DNA of 64,000 nt from Lachnospiraceae bacterium (GTDB lineage: Bacteria > Bacillota > Clostridia > Lachnospirales > Lachnospiraceae): NCBI GenBank assembly GCA_017453065.1, contig JAFTKW010000020.1, forward strand, positions 32,029 through 96,028. The letters are read 5' to 3'. A program made the position numbers and the translations under genes. The first letter of the stretch is position 1. Each line of letters opens with the position of its first letter. This document shows, in pieces, positions 25,703-34,885 of the stretch. The notes under the pieces are model-generated. The model had not been told where the DNA came from. It searched no databases and saw only the letters and a list, made by a program, of their open reading frames with translations.

Positions 25703-28610
25703 AGTACATGAGCTTGCGAAAGAATTAGATAAACAAAGTAAAGACGTCTTAGCTTTCCTTCAGGAAAAGGGAGTGGATGCTAAGGCGGCTCAGAGTAGCA
25801 TCGAAGACGGCGATGCGGATATGGTTAGAAAACATTTTGGAGCTTCTTCTGCGAAGGCAGAAGCACCAAAGGCGGAGGCGCCAAAGGCTGAGGCACCTAA
25901 AGTAGAGGAACCTAAAGCAGAAGTGAAAGAGGCGCCTAAGGCGGAGGCACCTAAAAAGAAGAAAATCATCTTTGTAAGCAACCAGCAGAATTCCAAGATG
26001 CCAGGTCAGGGTCAGCGTCCAGCTGGTCAGGGTGGCTACAATCAGGGCCAAAGACAGGGTGGCAGAGATGGTCAGCAAAGAGATGGTCAGGGCTTTAGAG
26101 GCCAGGGCGGTCAGGGCGGCTACAATCAGGGTCAGAGACAGGGTGGATACGGACAGAATACTCGTCCAGCGCAGCCTGCAAGAACACCAATCAAGCCTTT
26201 GACACCACCATCCCCAACACCAAGTGTACAGATGGTTTCTGGACGTCCACAGCCAGCTGCTAAACCAGCGGTTGAAGAAACAAAGGCTCCACAGCAGGCA
26301 GCACCACAGACACAGCGTCCTGTGGAAAACAGACCAGCTGAGCAGAGAAATACAGATAGAGGTGAAAGACCACAGGGACCTAGAACAGATAGACCACAGG
26401 GTCCTAGAGGTGACAGACCAGAGAGAGGCGATAGAAACTTTGATAGAAATCGTCCTCAGGGTGGCAGAGATGGCCAGCCAAGAGATGGCCAAGGCTTTAG
26501 AGGTCAGGGCAGAGATGGCCAAGGCAGAGATGGTCAGGGCTTCAGAGGCCAGGGCAGAGATGGTCAAGGTGGCTTTAGAGGCGGCCAGGATAGACCGTTT
26601 GATAAGGATCGTGAGCCAGCAAGACCAGGCCAGGGTGGCTTTAGAAAACCAGCTCCGGGTAAGGGCGGTTTTGCAGGTGAGGCACCAGCAGGCAAGGATG
26701 TAGAAAAACACAGTGGTGAAGAAAAACGCCGCTTTAGTCAGGAAAAAGACAAACGTTCTAAGAAAGATCATATCTATGAAGAGGAAGAGAACGTAAAGGC
26801 AAAACCAGGCAGATTTATTAAGCCTGAAAAGAAAAAGGAAGAGGTTGTTGAAGAAGTAATCAAGGTAATCACCCTTCCAGAAGTAATTACTATCAAAGAT
26901 TTGGCTGACAAGATGAAGATACAGCCATCTGCAATCGTTAAGAAATTGTTCCTGGAAGGCAAGATTGTAACTGTGAACCAGGAAATCTCTTACGAAGAAG
27001 CAGAAAATATTGCGATGGAATATGAAATCCTCTGCGAAAAAGAAATCAAGGTTGACGTAATTGAGGAACTTTTGAAAGAGGAAGAAGAAGCAGAAGAGAA
27101 CTTGGTATCCAGACCTCCTGTTATCTGTGTAATGGGACACGTTGACCATGGTAAAACTTCTCTTTTGGATGCTATCAGAAAGACAAATGTTACAGATAGA
27201 GAAGCAGGCGGTATTACACAGCACATTGGTGCTTATACTGTAACTGTAGATGGACGTAAGATTACATTCCTGGATACACCAGGTCATGAAGCATTTACTG
27301 CTATGCGTATGCGTGGAGCAAATTCCACAGATATCGCTATTCTTGTAGTTGCAGCAGACGACGGTGTAATGCCACAGACCATCGAAGCTATCAACCATGC
27401 TAAGGCTGCTGGAATCGAAATCATCGTTGCTATCAACAAGATTGATAAGCCAAGTGCAAACCCAGACAGAGTAAAACAGGAACTTACTGAGTATGAACTT
27501 ATCCCTGTTGATTGGGGCGGAAGCACTGAGTTTGTTCATGTATCTGCAAAGCAGGGTGATGGTATCGAAGATCTGCTTGAAACCATTCTTTTGACAGCAG
27601 ATATTTTGGAACTGAAAGCAAATCCTAATAGACGTGCAAGAGGTCTTGTAATCGAGGCTGAGCTCGATAAGGGAAGAGGTCCAGTTGCAACTGTATTGGT
27701 ACAGAAGGGTACTCTGCATGTGGGAGACTTTATTTCTGCAGGCGCATGCTACGGTAAAGTGCGTGCAATGATCGATGACAAGGGTCGAAGAGTAAAAGAA
27801 GCGACTCCTTCTACACCAGTAGAAATCTTGGGTCTTTCCAACGTGCCAAGTGCAGGTGAAGTATTCCTGTCTCATGATTCTGACAAGAATGCTAAGAGTT
27901 ATGCAGAAACCTACCAGGCGCAGAACAAAGAAAGAATGCTGGAAGAAACCAAGAGCAGAATGTCTCTTGATGATCTGTTCTCCCAGATTCAGGAAGGCAA
28001 TTTGAAAGAGCTTAACCTGATTGTTAAAGCAGATGTTCAGGGTAGCGTAGAAGCAGTGAAGCAGAGCCTCATGAAGCTTTCCAACGAAGAAGTTGTGGTT
28101 AAATGTATCCACGGCGGCGTTGGTGCAATCAATGAGTCTGACGTAGTGCTTGCAAGTGCATCCAATGCTATCATCATCGGATTTAACGTTCGTCCAGATG
28201 CTACTGCTAAGGAAACAGCAGAGCGTGAAGGCGTAGATGTACGTTTGTATAGAGTTATCTATCAGGCAATCGAAGATATCGAAGCTGCTATGAAGGGTAT
28301 GCTTGATCCAGTATATGAGGAAAAAGTTATCGGTCACGCAGAGGTTCGTCAGATCTTCAAGGCATCCGCAGTTGGTAACATCGCTGGTTCCTACGTTCTG
28401 GATGGTATTTTCCAGAGAGGATGTAAAGTACGTATCTCTAGAGAGGGCAAACAGATCTTTGAAGGCGAGTTAGCTTCTCTTAAGAGATTTAAAGATGATG
28501 TCAAGGAAGTTAAGGCTGGCTACGAGTGTGGTTTGGTATTTAACGGCTTTGACCAGATGCAGGAACTTGATATTGTAGAAGCTTATATCATGGTGGAGGT
28601 ACCACGATAA
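25689..28610 (+). CDS. infB: translation initiation factor IF-2
   Basis: 973 residues. N-terminal IF2-N domain ([20 protein letters not shown]); a long low-complexity linker at about 50-330, first Ala-Pro-Lys-Glu repeats, then Gly/Arg/Gln/Asp-rich units such as [10 protein letters not shown]; then the GTPase with [22 protein letters not shown] and NKIDKPS, and the C-terminal fMet-tRNA domain. IF-2 positions initiator tRNA on the ribosome. ATG 25689 has AGGAGG 7 bp upstream and is preferred over GTG 25683. Confidence 0.97.
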   Translation: MAKIKVHELAKELDKQSKDVLAFLQEKGVDAKAAQSSIEDGDADMVRKHFGASSAKAEAPKAEAPKAEAPKVEEPKAEVKEAPKAEAPKKKKIIFVSNQQNSKMPGQGQRPAGQGGYNQGQRQGGRDGQQRDGQGFRGQGGQGGYNQGQRQGGYGQNTRPAQPARTPIKPLTPPSPTPSVQMVSGRPQPAAKPAVEETKAPQQAAPQTQRPVENRPAEQRNTDRGERPQGPRTDRPQGPRGDRPERGDRNFDRNRPQGGRDGQPRDGQGFRGQGRDGQGRDGQGFRGQGRDGQGGFRGGQDRPFDKDREPARPGQGGFRKPAPGKGGFAGEAPAGKDVEKHSGEEKRRFSQEKDKRSKKDHIYEEEENVKAKPGRFIKPEKKKEEVVEEVIKVITLPEVITIKDLADKMKIQPSAIVKKLFLEGKIVTVNQEISYEEAENIAMEYEILCEKEIKVDVIEELLKEEEEAEENLVSRPPVICVMGHVDHGKTSLLDAIRKTNVTDREAGGITQHIGAYTVTVDGRKITFLDTPGHEAFTAMRMRGANSTDIAILVVAADDGVMPQTIEAINHAKAAGIEIIVAINKIDKPSANPDRVKQELTEYELIPVDWGGSTEFVHVSAKQGDGIEDLLETILLTADILELKANPNRRARGLVIEAELDKGRGPVATVLVQKGTLHVGDFISAGACYGKVRAMIDDKGRRVKEATPSTPVEILGLSNVPSAGEVFLSHDSDKNAKSYAETYQAQNKERMLEETKSRMSLDDLFSQIQEGNLKELNLIVKADVQGSVEAVKQSLMKLSNEEVVVKCIHGGVGAINESDVVLASASNAIIIGFNVRPDATAKETAEREGVDVRLYRVIYQAIEDIEAAMKGMLDPVYEEKVIGHAEVRQIFKASAVGNIAGSYVLDGIFQRGCKVRISREGKQIFEGELASLKRFKDDVKEVKAGYECGLVFNGFDQMQELDIVEAYIMVEVPR

Positions 28611-29000
28611 ATGAGAAAGAATAGCGTAAAAAGTACTAGAATCAACAGCGAAGTACAGAGAGTATTGGCAGAGGTGATTCGTGGGGAAATCAAAGACCCA
28701 CGAATCAGCCCTCTTACTAGTGTGGTTGCTGTTGAGGTTGCGCCAGATTTAAAGACTTGTAAGGCATGGATTAGCGTGCTGGGTGATGACCAGGCGAGAA
28801 AAGATACCTATGCAGGCCTTCGCAGTGCAGAAGGTTTTATTAAGAATCAGATTGCACGCAAAATTAATCTGCGCAATACACCAGAGATTACTTTTATTTT
28901 GGATCAGTCCATCGAATATGGTGTGAATATGTCCAAAAAGATTGACGAAGTGATCAGCGAAATCCCAGACAGGGAAGACGAAGGAGCAGAAGTTGAATAA
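28611..29000 (+). CDS. rbfA: ribosome-binding factor A
   Basis: 129 residues with a KH-like fold: RINSEVQRVLAEVIRGEIKD, PRISPLTSVVAVEVAPDLKT, IARKINLRNTPEITFILDQS. RbfA assists 16S 5'-end maturation in the 30S subunit. The start directly follows the infB stop and the end overlaps nrnA, so translation is coupled. Confidence 0.96.
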   Translation: MRKNSVKSTRINSEVQRVLAEVIRGEIKDPRISPLTSVVAVEVAPDLKTCKAWISVLGDDQARKDTYAGLRSAEGFIKNQIARKINLRNTPEITFILDQSIEYGVNMSKKIDEVISEIPDREDEGAEVE

Positions 29001-29955
29001 AATTAATTTGATGGAAGTATGTAAAGGAGCAAACCGCATCGGTATCAGTGCGCATATCAGACCCGATGGAGATGCGGTAGGCTCATGTTTGGCACTTTAC
29101 CATTATCTTAAACATTGCATGCCAGAGGCCTATGTTAAGGTATTTTTGGAAAATCCCCCGGCTTGTTTTTCTAAGATGAAGGGGATAGAAGACATCGATA
29201 GCCAGTTCCCAGAGCAGGAACCTTTCGATGTGTTCTTTGTGCTGGATGTGGCTAAGGACCAGGAACGATTGGGTGAGGCGACAAAGTATTTCGAACAGGC
29301 AAAGAAGACAGTTAATATCGACCATCATATCAGCAATGCAAGAGGAAGCGGTGATGTAAATTATGTGCTTCCTGAGGCGGCAGCAACCTGTCAGGTGCTG
29401 TTTGAACTGATGGATCAGCAGTGGATGAATGCCAAGGTGGCAGAGGCTTTGTATGTTGGAATTATCCATGATTGTGGTGTCTTTCAGTATTCCAATACAA
29501 CACCAAGAACTTTGGAAGTGGCTGCGAACCTGGTATCCTACGGCTTCAACTTTAGCCAGCTCATAGAAGAGACCTTCTATGAAAAGACGTATTTGCAAAA
29601 TCAGCTTTTGGGCAGAGCACTTATGGAAAGCATTCGATTCATGGAAGGCAGATGTATTGTCAGCTGTGTAGATCGCAAAACCATGGAGTTTTATGGGGCT
29701 ACAAGCGCAGACTTGGATGGTATTGTCAACCAGCTTAGAAATACAAAGGGCGTAGATTGCGCTGTATTTATGTATGAAATCAGTCCAATGACCTTTAAGG
29801 TGAGCTTGCGCTCCAATGAAAAACTGGATGTATCCAAGGTGGCAGGCTTCTTTGGCGGTGGTGGACATGTAAGAGCAGCAGGATGTACTCTCAATGGCAC
29901 ATTCCATGATGTGATTAACAATGTTTCCGCACAGATTGAGAAGTGGATTCAATAA
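28993..29955 (+). CDS. nrnA: DHH-DHHA1 phosphoesterase NrnA (nanoRNase/pAp phosphatase)
   Basis: 320 residues. The DHH domain has ISAHIRPDGDAVGSCLALYH (Asp metal ligands), VDHHISN-type IDHHISNARGSGDVNYV, and YVGIIHDCGVFQYSNT; DHHA1 ends VSLRSNEKLDVSKVAGFFGG then GGHVRAAG. NrnA degrades very short oligonucleotides and dephosphorylates pAp. TTG 28993 has AAGGAG 6 bp upstream and overlaps rbfA; ATG 29011 is the alternative. Confidence 0.93.
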   Translation: MNKINLMEVCKGANRIGISAHIRPDGDAVGSCLALYHYLKHCMPEAYVKVFLENPPACFSKMKGIEDIDSQFPEQEPFDVFFVLDVAKDQERLGEATKYFEQAKKTVNIDHHISNARGSGDVNYVLPEAAATCQVLFELMDQQWMNAKVAEALYVGIIHDCGVFQYSNTTPRTLEVAANLVSYGFNFSQLIEETFYEKTYLQNQLLGRALMESIRFMEGRCIVSCVDRKTMEFYGATSADLDGIVNQLRNTKGVDCAVFMYEISPMTFKVSLRSNEKLDVSKVAGFFGGGGHVRAAGCTLNGTFHDVINNVSAQIEKWIQ

Positions 29956-29965
29956 GGGTGTTCAA

Positions 29966-30874
29966 ATGTATCACGGAATAATAAATATCTATAAAGAAGC
30001 GGGCTTTACCTCCCATGACGTGGTGGCAAAGATGCGCGGAATTTTAAAACAAAAAAAGATTGGACATACAGGTACCCTGGACCCAGATGCGGTTGGGGTA
30101 CTTCCTGTATGTTTGGGAAGTGGAACAAAACTCTGTGACATGCTTACAGATAAAGATAAAGAATATGAGGCTGTGCTGCTTCTGGGCGTAGAGACAGACA
30201 CACAGGATACTTCTGGAGAAGTGAAGGCAAGGAAGGAAGTATTGTGTGACGAAAAGCAGGTCAAAGAAGCGATACTTTCCTTTGTAGGCGAATATCAGCA
30301 GATTCCACCTATGTATTCTGCATTGAAGGTGGATGGCAAAAAGCTTTACGAATTGGCCAGAGCGGGCAAGGAAGTGGAACGCAAAGCAAGGCCTGTAGTC
30401 ATACACCACATCCAGATACTGGAAGTGGATTTGCCTAGAGTGCGTATGGTAGTTTCCTGCTCCAAAGGGACCTATATTCGTACTCTATGCCATGACATTG
30501 GACAAAAACTTGGCTGTGGTGGTGCTATGGAGAAACTTAAGCGAACCAGAGTGAGTGCTTTTTCTATTGAGGATGCCATTACCCTTTCTCAGCTGGAAGA
30601 ATTGAGAAATCAGGGGAAGGTTGAGGACAAGGTGGTGCCTGTTGACAAGGTGTTTGAGCATCTGCCAGCATTCCATGTTAAGGACAAGTATCTGTACATG
30701 GTAAAGAATGGAAATGCTCTTTATCCCAATCAGATCAAGGAACAAACCGGCGTCAAAGAGGGCGTGGAAGCCAGAATATACGATTTAGAAGAACGGTTTT
30801 ACGGCATATACGAATATGATAAGGAAAATGGACGTATGAAGCCTGTAAAGATGTTTTTGACAAACGAGGATTAG
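29966..30874 (+). CDS. truB: tRNA pseudouridine-55 synthase TruB
   Basis: 302 residues. GIINIYKEAGFTSHDVVAKM, KKIGHTGTLDPDAVGVLPV with the catalytic Asp of TruB enzymes, KEYEAVLLLGVETDTQDTSG, YSALKVDGKKLYELAR, and GTYIRTLCHDIG. Makes pseudouridine 55 in the T loop of tRNAs. The upstream frame from 29921 is inside nrnA; ATG 29966 with AAGGGTG is the start. Confidence 0.95.
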   Translation: MYHGIINIYKEAGFTSHDVVAKMRGILKQKKIGHTGTLDPDAVGVLPVCLGSGTKLCDMLTDKDKEYEAVLLLGVETDTQDTSGEVKARKEVLCDEKQVKEAILSFVGEYQQIPPMYSALKVDGKKLYELARAGKEVERKARPVVIHHIQILEVDLPRVRMVVSCSKGTYIRTLCHDIGQKLGCGGAMEKLKRTRVSAFSIEDAITLSQLEELRNQGKVEDKVVPVDKVFEHLPAFHVKDKYLYMVKNGNALYPNQIKEQTGVKEGVEARIYDLEERFYGIYEYDKENGRMKPVKMFLTNED

Positions 30875-30876
30875 GA

Positions 30877-31824
30877 ATGAAGATTATCCAGAATAAGGAA
30901 AAATTCATATTAAGCGATCCTACAGCAGTTGCCATCGGCAAATTTGATGGTATTCATGTAGGCCATAGAAGGCTGCTTTCGGAGATATTAGAGCAAAAGA
31001 AACAAGGACTTAAGGCCTGCGTTTTTACTTTTGACCCGTCTCCAGCAGTTTTTTTTGGTGTGCCTATCAACGGAGAACTTACCACCAGAGAAGAAAAGCG
31101 TAGACTTTTTGAAACGATGGGTGTAGATATACTTGTGGAATTCCCTATGAATGCAGCTACTGCGCAAATGAAACCAGAGCACTTTGTGAAGGAAGTGCTA
31201 GTGGATATGCTGAAGGCAAAGTTTGTGGCTGCGGGCGAGGATGTTAGTTTCGGGGATAAGGGTGCAGGCAATGCCAAGTTGCTGAAACAAATGGAACAGG
31301 AATGCGGGTACACAACCCGTCTCATTTCCAAGGTGTGCTATGAGGATAGAGAAGTGAGTTCCACTTATGTGAGAGAGTGCGTCGAGCGCGGGGATATGGA
31401 AACGGCTCTAACTCTTTTAGGAAGTGGGTATTCTATAGAAGGGGAAGTGGTTCACGGCCATCAGTTGGGAAGAAAACTGTCCATGCCTACCATCAACCTG
31501 ATTCCGGAAGAGGGCAAATTGCTGCCACCATACGGGGTATATTTTGCAGAGGTTTCTATCTGGAACGAGCAAACGCAGACATGGGAAACATACGGTGGTG
31601 TTACTAATATTGGATGCAAACCTACAGTAGAATCAGAGAAAAAAGTAGGTGTGGAAACACACATTTTTGACTTTGATGGAGACTTGTATGGAAAGTGGGT
31701 GAGAGTGGAACTTCTAAAGTTTCATCGACCAGAGCAGCAATTTGAAGATGTGGATCGTTTGAAGGAAGAATTGCATAAAGATTCCCAGATTTGTAGGAAA
31801 TATTTGGAAAAAAGACACAAATAG
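30877..31824 (+). CDS. ribF: bifunctional riboflavin kinase/FAD synthetase
   Basis: 315 residues. The N-terminal FAD synthetase has AVAIGKFDGIHVGHRRLLSE and VFTFDPSPAVFF, then SSTYVRECVERGDMETALTL; the C-terminal kinase has GYSIEGEVVHGHQLGRKLSM, PTINLIP and GVTNIGCKPTVE. Converts riboflavin to FMN and FAD. Last gene of the operon. A consensus promoter for the next gene begins right after its stop. Confidence 0.96.
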   Translation: MKIIQNKEKFILSDPTAVAIGKFDGIHVGHRRLLSEILEQKKQGLKACVFTFDPSPAVFFGVPINGELTTREEKRRLFETMGVDILVEFPMNAATAQMKPEHFVKEVLVDMLKAKFVAAGEDVSFGDKGAGNAKLLKQMEQECGYTTRLISKVCYEDREVSSTYVRECVERGDMETALTLLGSGYSIEGEVVHGHQLGRKLSMPTINLIPEEGKLLPPYGVYFAEVSIWNEQTQTWETYGGVTNIGCKPTVESEKKVGVETHIFDFDGDLYGKWVRVELLKFHRPEQQFEDVDRLKEELHKDSQICRKYLEKRHK

Positions 31825-31825
31825 G

Positions 31826-31854
31826 TTGACATATGAGTTTTACGTGCCTATAAT
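31826..31854 (+). promoter_or_regulatory. consensus promoter of the NlpC/P60 gene
   Basis: TTGACA (31826-31831), 17 bp, TATAAT (31849-31854); leader of about 80 nt. Confidence 0.85.
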
Positions 31855-31939
31855 GATTTTGTAACAAAGTTGTAACATTTGCGGTGTTATTTAATTTCTG
31901 CAGATGTATACATATGTTGATTAGAAAGGTACGTTAAAT

Positions 31940-32974
31940 ATGAAGAAAACAGTAGTGAAGTTTGGCGCTGGTGTTTTGGCAGGACTTTTACTAATGAATC
32001 CATTGGAGGCGGCAGCTACAGAGGCGGGATCTTTGAAAGATGTGATTCCATCTGGAGGCATAGCTTCCATATATACCATGAGCATGACGGAAGCGGAGTG
32101 CATGGAAGTAGCGAAAGAAGCGCAGGGTGCTTTGTGGGGATACACCAATCTCGGAATTGCAGATGTGTCCGAGTATTTAAATGTCCGTAAAGGACCATCC
32201 ACCAAGGATAGAGTCATTGGTAAGATGCCAAGTTTTTCAGCTTGCGAAATATTGGAGGAAAAAGATGGCTGGGCGCATATTAAGTCCGGCGAGGTAGAAG
32301 GCTATGTCAGCTGTGAATATTTGTTGACAGGAGCTGCAGCCATTTTGAAGGCAACGGAACTCATTGAACCTGTTGCAGTAGTGAAAGCAGATGCTTTGAT
32401 GGTAAGAAAGGAGCCTAGTTTAGAAGCGGCTATTCTTACCAAGGTCCCATTAAATGAGGAATTAAGCTACATTGAAACTGTAGGAGAGTGGGTGAAGGTT
32501 TCTATCGATGGAATGGAAGCCTATGTCTATGCAGAATATGTAGAAATTCAAGAATCATTAGATACAGCCATTACGATGGCAGAACTTAGATATGGTGAAG
32601 GCGTTACGGATATCCGTGTAGATATCGTAGAATATGCAAAGCAGTTCCTTGGAAACCCATACAAATGGGGTGGCACAAGCCTTACCAAGGGTGCGGATTG
32701 CTCCGGCTTTGTACAGTCTGTATACAAGCACTTTGGTATCAAGGTGTCTAGAACTTCAAGATCCCAGGCTGGTGATGGAAAGAAGATTAGTGTATCTGAG
32801 TTGCAACCAGGTGATTTGCTTTTCTATGCAGATGAAACTGGAACCATCAATCATGTAACCATGTACATTGGCAATGGACAGGTAATCCATGCTAGTAGCC
32901 CTAAGAGTGGTATTAAGATTTCCAAGTACAATTATCGTACACCAGTGAAATGTGTTGATATCATTCAAGATTAG
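31940..32974 (+). CDS. secreted NlpC/P60 endopeptidase with two SH3b domains
   Basis: 344 residues. A signal peptide (MKKTVVKFGAGVLAGLLLMN, then AAATEAG) leads to two bacterial SH3 domains (YLNVRKGPSTKDRVIG; LMVRKEPSLEAAILTKVP) and a C-terminal NlpC/P60 catalytic domain: FLGNPYKWGGTSLTKGADCS with nucleophile Cys in GADCSGFVQSVY, and His in NHVTMYIGNGQVIHASSP. It probably cuts gamma-D-Glu-diamino acid bonds in peptidoglycan for cell separation or remodelling. Expressed alone from a consensus promoter and followed by a terminator. Confidence 0.93.
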   Translation: MKKTVVKFGAGVLAGLLLMNPLEAAATEAGSLKDVIPSGGIASIYTMSMTEAECMEVAKEAQGALWGYTNLGIADVSEYLNVRKGPSTKDRVIGKMPSFSACEILEEKDGWAHIKSGEVEGYVSCEYLLTGAAAILKATELIEPVAVVKADALMVRKEPSLEAAILTKVPLNEELSYIETVGEWVKVSIDGMEAYVYAEYVEIQESLDTAITMAELRYGEGVTDIRVDIVEYAKQFLGNPYKWGGTSLTKGADCSGFVQSVYKHFGIKVSRTSRSQAGDGKKISVSELQPGDLLFYADETGTINHVTMYIGNGQVIHASSPKSGIKISKYNYRTPVKCVDIIQD

Positions 32975-32996
32975 TGATATAATTTTAAAGCCGAAA

Positions 32997-33036
32997 AAGG
33001 GTTCTTATCCTATTGGGTAGGAACCCTTATTTTCTT
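32997..33036 (+). terminator. intrinsic terminator after the NlpC/P60 gene
   Basis: AAGGGTTCTTATCC (32997-33010), TATT loop, GGGTAGGAACCCTT (33015-33028) with two G-U pairs, then ATTTTCTT. Confidence 0.85.
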
Positions 33037-33079
33037 CATAGAAAATACTATGAACTATATTGAAAATGGAGTTAATGAA

Positions 33080-34168
33080 ATGAGCAAGATTATTTTGACA
33101 GGTGACAGACCTACAGGAAGACTTCATGTGGGACACTATGTTGGTTCCCTTAAGCGCAGAGTGGAACTTCAGAACTCAGGGGAATTTGACAAGATTTTTA
33201 TTATGATTGCGGACGCACAGGCGCTTACAGACAATGCAGACAATCCAGAGAAGGTTAGAGAGAATATTATCGAGGTAGCATTAGATTACCTTTCTTGTGG
33301 ACTAGATCCTGAGAAATGTACAATTTTTATTCAGTCTATGGTACCTGAACTTACAGAGTTATCTTTTTACTACATGAATCTAGTTACTGTGTCCAGATTG
33401 CAACGCAATCCTACAGTTAAGGCGGAAATTCAGATGCGTAATTTTGAAACCAGTATTCCAGTTGGTTTCTTTACTTATCCAATCAGCCAGGCCGCAGACA
33501 TTACTGCTTTTAAGGCAAACTGTGTGCCAGTAGGTGAAGATCAGCTTCCTATGATTGAACAGTGCCGTGAAATTGTGCGTCGTTTCAACTTTACATACGG
33601 AGACACTTTGGTTGAGCCAGAGGCAATGATTCCTGAAAATGAAGTATGTTGCAGACTTCCAGGTACAGATGGCAAGGCAAAGATGAGTAAATCTTTGGGT
33701 AACTGTATTTATCTTTCTGACAGTGAGGAAGAGGTACGCAACAAGATTATGAGCATGTTTACAGACCCAAATCACTTAAAGGTTACAGACCCAGGTTGCA
33801 TCGAGGGCAATGCGGTATTTACTTATTTGGATGCATTTTGCAGACCAGAGCATTTCGAGAAGTATCTTCCTGAGTATCCAAACTTGGATGAACTTAAGGC
33901 TCATTACCAGAGAGGCGGCTTAGGTGATGTGAAGGTTAAGAGATTCCTCAATGCTATCATGCAAGAGGAACTGGCTCCTATCAGAGAGCGTAGAGCACAA
34001 CTTGAGAAGCAGATTCCAGAAATTTTTGAAATGCTTCGCAAGGGTAGTGAAGTGGCTCAAGCAGAGGCTGCAAAGACACTTTCTGAGGTTAAAGCTTCGA
34101 TGAAGATCAATTATTTTGATGATATGGAGCTTATCAATGCTATGGCAGCAAAATATGCTGAAAAATAA
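33080..34168 (+). CDS. trpS: tryptophanyl-tRNA synthetase
   Basis: 362 residues. Class I synthetase: ILTGDRPTGRLHVGHYVGSL holds the HIGH-type motif (HVGH), GEDQLPMIEQCREIVRRFN is the Trp-site region, and DGKAKMSKSLGNCIYLSD is the KMSKS loop. Charges tRNA-Trp. The frame is open from 33050; ATG 33080 has GGAG 8 bp upstream. No T-box precedes it. Confidence 0.95.
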   Translation: MSKIILTGDRPTGRLHVGHYVGSLKRRVELQNSGEFDKIFIMIADAQALTDNADNPEKVRENIIEVALDYLSCGLDPEKCTIFIQSMVPELTELSFYYMNLVTVSRLQRNPTVKAEIQMRNFETSIPVGFFTYPISQAADITAFKANCVPVGEDQLPMIEQCREIVRRFNFTYGDTLVEPEAMIPENEVCCRLPGTDGKAKMSKSLGNCIYLSDSEEEVRNKIMSMFTDPNHLKVTDPGCIEGNAVFTYLDAFCRPEHFEKYLPEYPNLDELKAHYQRGGLGDVKVKRFLNAIMQEELAPIRERRAQLEKQIPEIFEMLRKGSEVAQAEAAKTLSEVKASMKINYFDDMELINAMAAKYAEK

Positions 34169-34180
34169 ATACTTTTTTGC

Positions 34181-34209
34181 TTTACAATGGGCAGAGAGTG
34201 TGTTATTAT
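34181..34209 (+). promoter_or_regulatory. promoter of rpsO
   Basis: TTTACA (34181-34186), 17 bp, TATTAT (34204-34209). Confidence 0.65.
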
Positions 34210-34229
34210 ATCAAAGTATGATTTCAGCC

Positions 34230-34269
34230 AGTACTCAGGTGGTGGACACTCCGACCTCTCCTTAGTATT
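34230..34269 (+). promoter_or_regulatory. candidate S15-binding leader of rpsO
   Basis: AGTACTCAGG (34230-34239) pairs with CCTTAGTATT (34260-34269) with one mismatch and one G-U, enclosing TGGTGGACACTCCGACCTCT, which can form a further branched stem. A compact junction 30 nt before rpsO fits autoregulation by S15, known in several bacteria; binding here is inferred. Confidence 0.45.
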
Positions 34270-34300
34270 CGGCGGTTAACAAAAAAAGGAGGAAACAAAA

Positions 34301-34567
34301 ATGATTTCTAAAGAAAAGAAAACAGCAATCATCAACGAGTATGCTACTTGCCCTGGCGACACAGGTTCACCAGAAGTACAGGTTGCAGTACTTACAGCAA
34401 GAATCCAGGAGCTTACTGAGCACCTGAAAGATCATCCAAAGGATCATCATTCCAGACGTGGTATGTACAAAATGGTAGGTCAGCGTCGTGGTCTTCTTCA
34501 GTACCTGAAGGAGAAAGATATCGAGAGATATCGTAGCTTGATCGAGAGACTTGGTCTTAGAAAATAA
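34301..34567 (+). CDS. rpsO: 30S ribosomal protein S15
   Basis: 88 residues, the standard length: [53 protein letters not shown]. Binds the 16S central domain early in assembly. AAAAAGGAGG precedes the start. The order rpsO-pnp is conserved widely. Confidence 0.98.
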   Translation: MISKEKKTAIINEYATCPGDTGSPEVQVAVLTARIQELTEHLKDHPKDHHSRRGMYKMVGQRRGLLQYLKEKDIERYRSLIERLGLRK

Positions 34568-34581
34568 TTTTGCAAGAAGAA

Positions 34582-34625
34582 GGCGGAGCGTGTCCGATTT
34601 GATTCGGCCTCTCCGCCTTGTTTTA
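34582..34625 (+). terminator. terminator-like hairpin after rpsO
   Basis: AGGCGGAG (34581-34588) pairs with CTCCGCCT (34611-34618), with an inner CCGA/TCGG, followed by TGTTTTAC. Its 3' arm is shared with the next, longer hairpin. Confidence 0.7.
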
Positions 34626-34885
34626 CAAGTATGAATACTTGTAAAACAAGGCGATATTTGCACACGCTGAAACAAAGGAAGATGTCGCTAAAGCGACCTT
34701 TCAGCGGCGCGCGAGTTCGCAAGCGAACTCTTATTATTAAGCAACAATTAAATAACCATTTTCGGGGAAGGAAGCCGAGACCGCTGAAAAGGGTATTTTC
34801 ATAAGTGCCTTTTTCAGTAGTTTCGGGAGAAACCCCGATCAACAATGTATCAATGGCGAGAAGCCGAGAAGAAAAGGAGAAAAGT
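34614..34885 (+). promoter_or_regulatory. structured pnp leader with perfect 19-bp hairpin
   Basis: CGCCTTGTTTTACAAGTAT (34614-34632), GA loop, perfect complement 34635-34653. Then CGCTGAAA (34665-34672) / TTTCAGCG (34699-34706) enclosing GTCGCT-AA-AGCGAC (34684-34697), GAGTTCGC-AA-GCGAACTC (34713-34730), and before the start codon a region with TCGGGG and CCCCGA arms enclosing CTGAAAAGG/CCTTTTTCAG. No gene is present. The long duplex is a natural RNase III target; PNPase autoregulation through a leader duplex is known in E. coli, here inferred. Confidence 0.55.

Noticed and set aside
26000-26700. Short regular repeats suggesting a CRISPR array
   Set aside because: They are in-frame GRDGQ-type codon repeats of the IF-2 linker, without spacers.
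25749-28337. 862-codon open frame antisense to infB
   Set aside because: A shadow of the repetitive infB linker and biased codons; low-complexity product without a start signal.
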